A stretch of DNA of 64,000 nt from Embiotoca jacksoni (Eukaryota; Chordata; Actinopteri; Embiotocidae): contig JAKOON010000033.1 of NCBI GenBank assembly GCA_022577435.1, forward strand, positions 259,501-323,500, in the 5' to 3' direction. How positions within the stretch are numbered: position 1 is the stretch's first letter; every line of letters starts with the position of its first letter. The notes below the pieces were generated by a model. That model searched no databases and had not been told where the DNA came from. It worked only from the letters and a program-made list of their open reading frames with translations. Shown here one piece after another: positions 35,801-47,369 of this stretch. The translations under genes and the position numbers were made by a program.

Positions 35801-38800
35801 TACATTTCACCTTGCCTTACAAAGCCAATGCATTAATGACTTCTTACTTTTCAAATACCTGTATATCGTTGCCAGCGGATAAATGTGTACTCAATATCAT
35901 CATTATATAGCTAAAAGACGGAAAGACAGTGACTGAATTTTATCATGTAATTATTCGAGCCCCTCTATGCTTTTGTTTGTTTGTTTGTATGTTGTATACT
36001 GTAAATCCCTGCTCCAACATCTGGGGAAAAGACAGGAAGTAAGGATGAAATATCTCCGACGAACTGCACATCTTGGTGGCAAAGTGGCGTCGGAGAGACA
36101 CCGCTGAGAAAGTTAAAAAAAAAAAATAATAATAAAAGCGTGCCATTATCCCTCTGCTGACCTTCTCTTTGTCTTTGTTGTCCAGGGACGAGGAGAGACG
36201 AGGGCTCGAGGCCGAGCGCATCACGCCGGTCGTGTCCTTCTCCCTCTGAGCCTCCTTGGTGGCCGTGATCTCGGCCAGCGCGCCGTAGCTGCCCGTCTTC
36301 CTCAGACCGAGACGCCACGACGCCGGAGACTCGTCCTTCCTGTCCTCCTCCACTTTAGTCGAAACCTTTCCAGCAGGCTGGGCGACCTGAGTGGGAGGAG
36401 AAGGTGACGGCCGAGTTAACGCAGAGTTTTTCATTTTACAAGTATGAGGATGTTAAATGAGATTTTTTTTTTTTTTTTAGTCGTATTGGTGAGTAACACA
36501 AAATTCAATCGGGTCAGGACAGAGGTCAAGAATGGTTTGGATTATTCAAGGAGGGCTGCAATTTTTAGTTTTTAAGGATGATACCTGTTAGATACATTAA
36601 AAAAAAAAAAATAAAAAGGAAGGACATGCCAGCTGAGAGATCACGTGTACCCGAGTCCACGACTGAAGTGGAAATCATGGTCCTGACTGTGGGCCTCTAA
36701 ACCTGTTGGGGTCTCAGCATCCAATTTATACCCTTCGCTAATTGTCTGGCCACTTTTACATTTTCAGCCACAATCGGGAGGACGACGAGCAACTAAACAA
36801 AACACAGACGCCACGCAGACACAAAGTGAAAGGATTAGGGCAGTGCATCGGTCCACTACGAGTGAAAACAACACCATGTCCGGTTGATGAGTGAAAGTCA
36901 GCCAAAGGAAAGTTCAATCACTATTTGGGGTTTTTCCACTGTGGGTGGTCGGTGACGCCGCGTCGCGCCGAGAACAGCTGCGACCACTCCAGCCCTGCTG
37001 GGTGTTTTTCCGCAGTAGTTTACCTGAACTGCTCAGTTAACTCCGCGGTGAACACGCATTTCTTCGCAATAAAAGATTCCCTTACGTCGAGTTCACATCG
37101 GCGGTGAGTTAACGGAGGAAAGGAAACAGTCCAATAAAGCCGGTACCTCCACACCGCAGAGGTTCGGGTTGAAGCTTCAGAGATTAAGACAGAGATGCTT
37201 CACAGTGATTTCTTTCTAGTCTACAGCACAGTTTAGGTGCTGAGGAGGTCGGTTTCCGAGCGGTGCCGGTCCACGCAGCCTTCACCTGAAATGGGGCCGC
37301 GGTCGTCACAGTTTAGTGCTGAAAGCAGACCAACCCGGGCCAGTGGAAAAAACCCTGTTTGATCTGGGTAAGGCCAACGTGGTTAAGGGGGAGTGTTTAG
37401 TGCTTGGTCAGTGCGCAGGTGCATGTAGGATGAGCGAACAACTCTGGTGCACACACACACACCAATGCCTCACCATGGGTTTTTTGGGCACTAGAGAAAT
37501 GCCAGTTTTGCGCAAACCTTGACGCCACAATGCAGGACAGCCCGGCTCCGCCACAGGCATGAGGGGAGTAATACAATCACACTAAAGCCAACCAAAGACC
37601 AGAGCCCAGGATGAGAAGGATGCAGAGAGGGAGGGCAAGGGGGGGTTGAAACAAGAGAAAGAAAAAAAAAAAAAGCCAGAATAAGACAGAAGCAGCAGCA
37701 AAAGAAACACACTTTATGCGCAAGGACAGGTATTTTAAAGACCTAGTCACACCACACAATGCTTACTGTTGAACTAAAGGGGGAGAGGGACATTATTTTT
37801 CTCAGCTGGAATAAGTGACAGATCAATACATATTGGATCTGGTTAATGTTTTGCTCACTTATTAGACAGGAGACACTGTGGGGTGTGAGCGCTAGGCTTC
37901 AAATAAGGACTGGAAGCTCTTTGCAAGAAAAAGAAGCAGAAAACGGAAACGACATTCAGAAAGCGTTGGACCGGTGGCCACTGATCGCAGACAGTCAGTG
38001 TAACGAATAAAACTCCGAACAGAAAGGTGACCTCCTATTTGAGGTGCATTCACAGGTCTGCAGCTTTAACGGCTTTATTTTGGTTTTCCTAAATTTTCAT
38101 TGCAAACGTTCCTCTCCTGCCACGACTAGTCTCTGGCCATTCAAACTATTTTAAAATCAGTCAAACGTGGAAGTAACGTCAGGTCATATTTTCAGCCAAG
38201 AGGAAGAAGCTTGATGAGAGAAGCAGACATGCCCTTGGAGAAATTTACCACCCTCACTGTAGTTCAATGCTTTGGCCTCGTTTGGCCAGCAGAGGGCAGC
38301 AGACTCAAAAGCGGGACTACACCACCACACAATCAATCCAGTCTACACACTATTACTCCCCTGATACCTGGACAGTCTTCTAGTGAAGATGGCGAACAGC
38401 ATCCACTGCAACTAGTCTTAAGTCTCAAATCTCTCTGTGACGTCCATTAGCTCCACCTTAAAGAGCGAATCCCAACCAGGAAGAACTATTTGTGCGATGG
38501 CCTAGAATATGAACTGGAAAGTAATTCATGTAAACCCAAAGTCTCTTCAGTCGGCTGTGAAATTAGGTTTGTGTTCTAGGTTTGAGAGCGAGTAAATAAA
38601 AAAAATAAAAAGATTTAATTGATTTGTGTATGAAGCGCAAACACGTCTTGGTAGAAGAAAAGGACTCGTGTAACAGAGGAAGAGGGCAGTCGCTACTCGA
38701 AGCCGTCGGAGGGTAGAAGAGCGACATCGTGGCGGCGCCTGACCGCGGGAATGTTTTAAACGTCCGATGAGGGCGGGATGTCAGAGTCTAGTTCACCAGG

Positions 38801-41800
38801 TCACACCTTCTTTACTGGTGAAGTGGGTGTCGTCACCTGGTTAGTTGGGCTTGTTGGAGGCGAGACGGTGATGCTGGTGGAGCCGGGCGTCGTGTTGCTC
38901 ACCGCTGTTGGCGGCTTGCTCTTGTCTGAAGGAGATAAAAAAATAAAATTTAAAAAAAAAAATTCAATCGAAATTCAATTCAATTTTTAAAAAAAGTGTG
39001 AGAATTAGAGAAGGTAAAAAAAAAAAAAAAAAAAAAAAAACGGCTTACAGATTGTGGTGACTAAATATATTTAGAATTCCCTGTAGAAAGCACACATGAA
39101 TTGCAGAATGATAAAATCGGATGATGTTTCCAAGTCTAAATTTGCCTAAAACTAAGTGGGTGGTCGAACAGAAAATTCTTTGGCTTTAGATTCAGTGATC
39201 CCACACACACTACCTGCTTCAGTCTCCGACTCCGAATCCTCTTCCTCCTCTTCCTCGCTGGAGCAGCTCGACTCGTCCTTCTTCCCTTCCTCTTCCTCAT
39301 CCACTTTCTCCGGTTCTAAGGTCTCGATGCGGGGAGCGCTCTTCTCCGGCTCCAGAAGAACCGTTTCTTTGCTGCAACGCACGAATTTGACACACAAAAT
39401 AATAAAAAAAAAAAACTGCAGCACGAGGGTGGAAGGGGAGGATGGAAGACTGAATGTATGTAAAACTGAATGAAAGAAGATGAAAAATGTAATGGTTGAA
39501 CCAAACTTAATTATGCTAAAACTGAGTCAGTAAAAGGTTTCCATTGATTGTTTTTAAACTATTTACCTCTTGAGTGGTTTCAGTGATTGGTTGTTGTCCC
39601 CCGTGGTTGTTGTTTCAATTAAAGGAGATTTCTTAACATCTTTCTTCTCGCCAATCAGCTGCAAGAAAAAAAAAAAAAAAAAAACAGCAAAGACAGAAAA
39701 TCAGATTTCAGAATTTCCACGGAAACTTGCACAACATTTCTTAAAGAACTCGTCCAAGTTTCACAGGTTTCTTTGAAAGGTGCAAAATATATCTCACTCA
39801 CCAGATTTTGCTTCTTTTGTAGTTCTTCTAAGTATCCCAGAACATCTTCGTCTGCTACGTCAAAAGGTGTCTGGCCCTGAGGGACAGAAACACGGTGAGA
39901 GTTCAGGATCGCACGGGACGTGAGGCGACAGGATTCCCGACGCTCCCGGTCACTCACCATTTTATTAATGAGGTCCATGTCACATAGATGCTCCACCAGT
40001 ATCCTACATGCCTCCTCTTTGCCCCAGTGTGATGCTGCATGTAGAGGAGTCCAGCCGTCGTAGTCCTTAATATTTACATCATACCCCGCTTGGATTAAAA
40101 GCCTGCACAATGAGAGAGGGAGAGGAAACATAGTTTTGGTTTTGAATCAGCAGATTGTGCTTCTCGGATTTGATTCTGTAAACTGATCTTCGGAGGTGCT
40201 GCCAGGGTCCCGGGATTTCAGAAGTGCGTCAGTGTTGTAACCCCCCCAGCTCAGATTTGGGGAGAGTCCATCCCGCAAGATATAATCCCAAATATTTTAG
40301 TCATCCTTTCGCAAAGCGGGATGAGGCGGACACATTTCAACCAATAAATCTGGCACGATGGGGCGTGGGGGGAGGGGGGGGGGGGCGCCATTCAGATCCC
40401 CCCCTTCTCGTGTACGGCAGCGTTGCGCTCAACATCGGATATCTTAGAGCTATCTATGGCAGCGGAGTGCGCTGGCGAGCTTCCCGGAGCAGATGGACAG
40501 ACAGACGCGGTTCCTATCCTCGAGCGCTGTGGCTGTATTAACAACCCACGGAGAGAATGTCGGAACAACGCGGGATGACGGGATGCAGAGGCCGAGATAT
40601 GTCTGGTACTAGCAAAGAAAAAAAAAAACAAACAACTGATGCTAAGTGTCTATAAACAGCATGTATTTAAAGTAACACACAGGAGAGGATACGTGAAACA
40701 ACAGGCTATAAATGTGTTACACATTCATTCCAACGTCTTTACCTTCAACAACAACAACAACAACAACAAAAAAACGTCTTACTTTAAAACCTCGACGTAT
40801 CCTTTCGCAGCAGCTACGTGGAGAGCCGTTCCTCCAGATTTTGCGTGCCGGACATCTTGGATCTGGCCGCTGTTGTGCCACTGCCGGGCGTCCCTCAGCA
40901 TGATCCGCTCCTCCTCTTTCCGGGCTGCCTCGATGTCCACCCCTGGTGAGACAAGAGAAAGGCCGCTACTGTAAAAGTGCCATCCAGGGATTGGCCTGCT
41001 ACTCTAGGAGGTAGCTGTCACACTGAACCCAGAGACAGGGACAGGGACAGAGACAGAACGGGGACAACCAGACGGAGGGATGTGAATGTTTGGAGTACAT
41101 TTCATGACATACGAGAGAAGAGAAAACATTTCAATTTGGAACAATGAGATAAATCTTTGCATATTTAAAACACTGCTGTGACAATGTGGACAGCCGTTCC
41201 CCAAAATCCACGCACCCCTGTACTTTGCTTAAACTCTTTGTTTTTAAAAGTTTTATAGAAGGAAAAAAAAACACAAAAAAAACCTAGTCAAACACTATTC
41301 TGGCACCATTTTCTTTTCTAAATACTAGGGTGTTGCCAAGCTCTTGTTCTGCCTTTGGGAGCAGTTTTGTGCCAATAATCTGTCAATTCAACAATAAAAT
41401 AGAGGCTGCGAACACACAGAGCTCAGCCGGTTAAGTGGGTCAGTGTGTCTCAGCTATACGCTTTGCATGCGGGGCGGCGGGGGGGAAACAGGCCGGTATT
41501 GTCTTGTTGACACCTGGTTGGAACGCAAGACGGGCCGAAACGCAACGCTGCACAAATGGTTGACTCTTCAGCTGAGCGTTAACTGAGCCGAGCTACATAA
41601 ACAATGATGCAAAAAAAATAAAAAATAATAATAATAAAATAAAAGTGCTCCGGGAAAGGAGCCAAAGCCTCAGCTGATCTTATTGGTTTTTGTCCCATGG
41701 ATACATCGTCACTCATTTCCTGACACCCCAGAAAGCTTTAAGACGGCCGCGAGCTTTCAACCCGACGAAAGGACATCTGTGTCTGCGAGTCTGGTTGGAG

Positions 41801-44800
41801 AAAAAGAGCAGGAAGAGGGGAAGTCTTCCGTCGCCCAGAGGTTTTAGCATCAGCAAGCTGGAGAGGAGCAGAAGCGCGACAGAAGACGGTGAGACACTTT
41901 CTCGTTTGATTTCTACAAAAGAGGAAAAACAATCTATATACACGCAAACGCGCGCGCGCACACGCACACGCACACGCACACACACACACACACACAAAAG
42001 CTTAAACCGAACCAGGCGACAGTAACACTTGTCTGAGACTGGACATGTTGCTCATTAAGAGGATTAGTGAGCTGAAGTCTAAGAAAGTGAAACCAAGTGG
42101 GAAGAATGATGACTCAGCGTCTGACTGTATGTTTGACTGGAGTTCAAGTTTCATTTCAAACAGAGCAGCGTTTTTGGGGACAGACGGGGAAGGGACTATC
42201 GTCTCGCTGCGGCTGTCTGGTCAGTGAAGCAGCAGTAATGTCGACCAAAGTGTTAGTCACTTTTTTTGTATTATTATGTTCATGAGTCAGAAATCAAACC
42301 CTGCTTCAGCTAAATGAATAACTAGACGATATGTTTCAAGATTACAAGTGAGAAAGTGTCACTCAGACTGAAACACTGCATAATATTACAAAAGGAATTG
42401 TACTTTCTACTTCTCTTCTTAAAACACTTTTATCAGGGAGCCTTGGCTGAGTTTAGGAATCCACTTTTATTTCTTTATACCCAAACATTTGATTTGATTT
42501 CAGATTGTTGTCCTGTTTTAACCCAAATTTAGAAAAAGTGCTGTACAAATAAAGTGAATTATTATCATTACAATTTTTTTGGCATCACAGACTTGCTTGG
42601 TTTCCATCCAAATGTACAAAGAATACTAACTAGTAACAAATTTAAAGAACAAAAAGTGCCAATAAATGCCCTAATTCAAGCCAAATTCACCTCAACTTGA
42701 CATGCAAGAGAAAGTGAGGTATGGGTACAGTGTGTTATAGTAGAAAAACCCAATCTTAACTTCATTAGGGCAATTCAGTTAATGAAGGGAACGGTGGGCT
42801 GGCCAGGTAGGGCAACATCCTCTGATCTCCTGGGAAGCAGCCTACACCGGGTCTATAAAAAGCAGGCAGCCTAATGGCCTCTAAGTAGGACTACAGAACA
42901 AGAGCTGGAAGAGTTGGCAGCAGTTCAAAGCTCGAGTTTTTACAAGAGAACAGCACATCTACCTGAGCATCGAGAAGATAAAAAACCCACTACACCAAAA
43001 AAGGACTCGTCCCCCTCTTCGCCTCACTAACGCTAGACCTTAAAGCATGTCTGATAAATATACGAAATATTAACAGAAATCTACCCTGAAGCGAGAACTA
43101 GAAACCTCAGAGGGAAGTGTACTTCCTGTTGTTTTTAGTTTTTTTTTTTTTATAAAAGTCAAAAGATAGGGGGACGCCAAAATGAACTGTTTTATTCTAA
43201 GCCTAAGAGAAAAAAAAATAAAAACGACTGTCCTCTCTCTGTAGCTTCCACGCTAACACATCCATTACAAGGACAGGCAGCAGCTTTAATGCAGCAAGCT
43301 GATGGGAGGAGACGAGGAAGGTGGCACACTGCGATCCAGTCACTTGACCCAGCCGGGTTCAAGGAGGGGATACGGAGGTTGGGGGGCGGAGGTGGTGGTG
43401 GTGGTGGAGGGAGGGGGGTGCGACACCGCGGTCGCTCACTAACAAATTTAACCCCCGTGACTGGTGTCTCTTGAAGAGGAGAAAATCACATTACAAACAT
43501 ACAGAAGCGTTACACAACAGCTCGTTGCATAAGGCTGCCTGCTACCTCTGGCATAAAGAACCGAGTTGTGGATTGTCTGCGGCCGCCCTCGGGATCATCG
43601 CAAATTCAGTGTTGGGAGTTGTTGTTTTTTTTCCTGGAAAGCAGATTTATAAAAGTCGATTTTAAATAAATACATAAAATGAGGATTCAACACGAATTAT
43701 ATATATATATAAAATCCACACGATGAAAATGCATTCGGGTGAAGCGCGGGAGCGTCGTGGATGAAGATCCACAGTTGGTGTTTTTAGCGCTGGTTAATGG
43801 TGGGCTTGGAGGGAGGCGGGCGGTGTGAGGACGCAGCAGGCAGTGCGTCTGTCAGGCATCGGCAAATCAGAGATGACAGCCGCCGCGATGCTTGAGGTTT
43901 GGGGTGAGTGCAAAAAAAAAAAAAATAAAATAAAATAAAATCTCACTACCATTACATAATACGGCCAAGGAGCAGAAGACGCAACCAGCACCGCGGGCGT
44001 AGCTGCTACTGGGTGCCGAATACTTTCAAACACCTGGAAGTTGTACGAAGAGTCAAGAGACTGACAGCGTAGAGACGGAGGTGTTTTTGTTTTCTGTTTT
44101 TTTTCCTCAAGATTGCAAGCGGTACTAGACAACGTACCACTTCAAAGTATTATATTAAAAACAACTCTTCTGGCTTTATAGACAAACATTAACGTTAAAC
44201 ATTTCCCGCTGCATGCAAACAAAAAGTTTGTAAAAAAAAAAAAAATTAAAAAAAATAAAAAGGCGAAGATGTGCCGCTTGCTTTAAAATGCATAACGTTG
44301 CCACGGAGAAAAAGGGGCAAGCCGGCCAGACTTTATGAGTGAATACGAGCTGAGGAGCACCCCCTCTGGCCCGGGGCCAGTTAACATGTCTGAGCATGGC
44401 TTTTCACCACAGGGGGAGGGCCCTTTTCGTCAAGAATGTCCCGGCCTAAAATAGAAAGACCCTGCGCTTCAGTTTTTTGTTTTTTTTTGAGTCGTCACAT
44501 GAGAGCTCGCAACACAGCTGGATCACTTATTTATTTAATTTTTTTTCTGTATTACGTAAGTTCTCATCAAGCGTGAGAGTGGAAAACAGCAGGTGACCGA
44601 CGCTCGATGAGAATTCAGATCCTGCCAGCTATGTTACCTTTCAGCAAGGCCTCGGGATCACCCGGGATCACCTGGGATCATCGGGATCACCCGGGATCAC
44701 CCGGGATCACCCGGGATCACCCGGGACCGTTTCTAGACATCATATGATAAAGTTAGGACTCTTTCTTTCCTTTCATGTGAAGATAATTTACTGTCCCGGA

Positions 44801-47323
44801 CCGTGCTGGATAAATCATCAACCCTCTTGAGACTCTGACACGCTACAGTATTATTATTATTATTATTATTATTTTTTAAAGAACATTTCTGAGTAGCGAT
44901 CGAAGGGTGGTGAAGATGATGGACGAATGCTCAGCGTGTCGCGATGAAGACGTCCGTAATACTGCACCTTGTCGGTTGATCTCATTTTGCAGCAGCTCCT
45001 CCATCGCCTCCTCTTCGGCAATGTCCAGAGGCGTCTCACCCTCACTGTTCACAACTCCCACACTGGCCCCTTGGCTAATGAGATATCTGGAAAATAAAAA
45101 CAAAACAAAATAAGTAGCAGCAGGAAGCGGCATCTAATAAAAAGGGAACGTCAAGTTGACTTCTGCACTTTAAAGTTTGACGCTTTTTGGCAGAGTGAAG
45201 AGGAAAGAAGACAAATGTCACGTCTTTTTATAGATGAGGAGGTCAGCAGATGTATACTGTTGCTTTTGGCTCAGTGCCAACATTGGTTGACACGACGCCA
45301 CATCTGCATCTCCTGTATTTCGCATCAAACTTCGAAAAATCAACAACAGAGGGCTTCGAAACCAATCAGAAAGTCTAACTCGACGAGGCGAACGAGGTGT
45401 TTTTCGAGCGGGATTTGCGTTTCAGGAGCAACCAGGTGGGGTTTTCTTTGACATTTGCGGGGTGTTGCAGCGTGAATTTGTCCCCCGGGATCAGACTGTC
45501 AATACAGTGATGTTCTCAGGCGTCTTGAGGGGAAAAAATAAACCTCCAGCACAAACAACCTGAAATGTGGCACAACGGCTCTGTGGTTCAACCGTCAGAT
45601 TAGAAATTTAACAAAACATTTATTTTTTGGTTGTTGTTTTTTTTTTTCCAATTCAGATCTTGATGTTCAGAAAACGATTTATTCTGAACTGAATGAATCG
45701 CAGATTTTGTCTGCGTAACCGTTCATTCAGACTCGTTATCTGAAGGCAGAATCAAACCGTAAAATCCCCTTAAAATAATATCGGACAACCAAAACACACA
45801 TTCAACACAGCCTTTGTGGCTGCTTACGGATTTGAACCCTTTATCTACTCCCCCCCCCCCCCTCCCCCCGCCTCCCGGCAGTGATTCAAGACATTTTTAC
45901 CCATTCAGCATCTTGAAGTTCAGCTGCTTCCAATTACAGCCGTGGTGAGACTCAGGCCCTTCTCATTAGACCGACACACCACTTGAAAAGCACTCGGTGC
46001 CTATGACTTCCTCCCAAATGGCAACGGACTGCAGTTACATTTCAAAGTTTTTGGTTTTTATATCTTTTTGATTGGACTTTCTATTCTGCCTATTTTAGCT
46101 TGGCTTCACTGGGTTTACACTCACACCCCCCCCCCCTCCCTCCCCTCTCCTCCCTCCTCACCCCCGCGGGCTTCGTGACCGACCCCTGCAATTACACGAC
46201 TGCGGTGACAACGAGGGGCGCACAGAGACGGCCCTTCTCCGCAGCCCCCGTCGTTGTCAATAAGGATGCCGGGGTTGAAACGGGCCTGCCGAGAGAGCTC
46301 GCCGCCCACGGCGGGTCCTTTCCGAGCGTCCCTCGGTGACACGACGTCTCCATTAGTCGCCCAGATCGGGACAGCCAACTTGACCTTTTCGTGGCAAATG
46401 CGACAACAAAAAACTTGTTGTTTTCTGTAACTCGAACTCGGAGCCGACGCCGAGAGCCCGCTGAACGCAAGACTTCTCCGTCTGAAACTTGTGTGCACAA
46501 TTTTTTTCCTTTTTTTTTTTTTTTTTATAAAATGGTTTTAATATATCACTTTCCAACATTTTTTCTTCTTCTTCTTCTTACAGCTGGTTGCACTTTTTAG
46601 TAAAATATCAATAATGAGGATAAATCTCTCGCCAGGTTCCTGTAATGTAACACAGAAGCTAAAGCAGGTCACAGCATACTCCCAATATGCTGAACAATGA
46701 GTACAACTGAGCTCCTTCAGCCCCCTTTTAGCTTGTTTAAATATCCTCTGATAACATCTCTGCGCTTCTGTTCTGTGCCCTACGAGCAGTCTTCTTATCT
46801 GAAAAAGACTAGGGGCAAGAAGAAAAAAGAAAAGAAAGAAAAAAAAAAAAAAAGCTGCATGCAACTCTAGAGCTTGATTCCAGATATAGTGGGTGACCCT
46901 GATCTCTCCATATTTGATTACATCACCGTAACAGTGTGTGTCGGCGCTATCAGATGGGCTGCCGCTCCTGGCTAATTGTGCTCGTGAGAAAAATGACGGC
47001 TCTTGACATTTTGATTCTGGCCCAAGCGAGCTAAAATGGCACCGTGGGCACTTTTTAAAAATACAAATAAATATGCCCCAATTGGCATACGTTGAGGATG
47101 ACGTAGTCCAGGCCATTTGATTTATATAGCCCAATCACAAATCACAAGGGAGGGGGGGGGGCCTTGGACTCGGTTCAGATAAGGAAAACTCCCAAGAATT
47201 CCCGAGATGCTAGTCAAAGCATTGTTCATTTCACCGCAACAAAAAAAAGAAAAAGGTGAAACCGGTGAAAAGTGCTGCGAAGTGTTTACATACGCAACCT
47301 CGAAATGATCATAGACTAGATCT

Positions 47324-47369
<46 letters not shown>

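Larger units (their letters stand above)
40943..44967 (-). other. PPP1R12A: PPP1R12A intron 3
   Basis: About 4 kb with no recognised exon. It contains an alternating CG/CA tract (41940-41997), a LINE-like 3' tail near 42530-42570, a GGT-rich patch near 43378-43422 and a GGGATCACCC minisatellite (about 44654-44727). Confidence 0.7.

Noticed and set aside
46100..46498. Open frames on both strands in the CpG-rich patch of intron 2
   Set aside because: No recognisable domain and no exon-like splice sites in frame with PPP1R12A.
46538..47134. 198-residue minus-strand open frame
   Set aside because: Contains poly-Phe and poly-Lys from T/A tracts and no known domain; it lies within intron 2.
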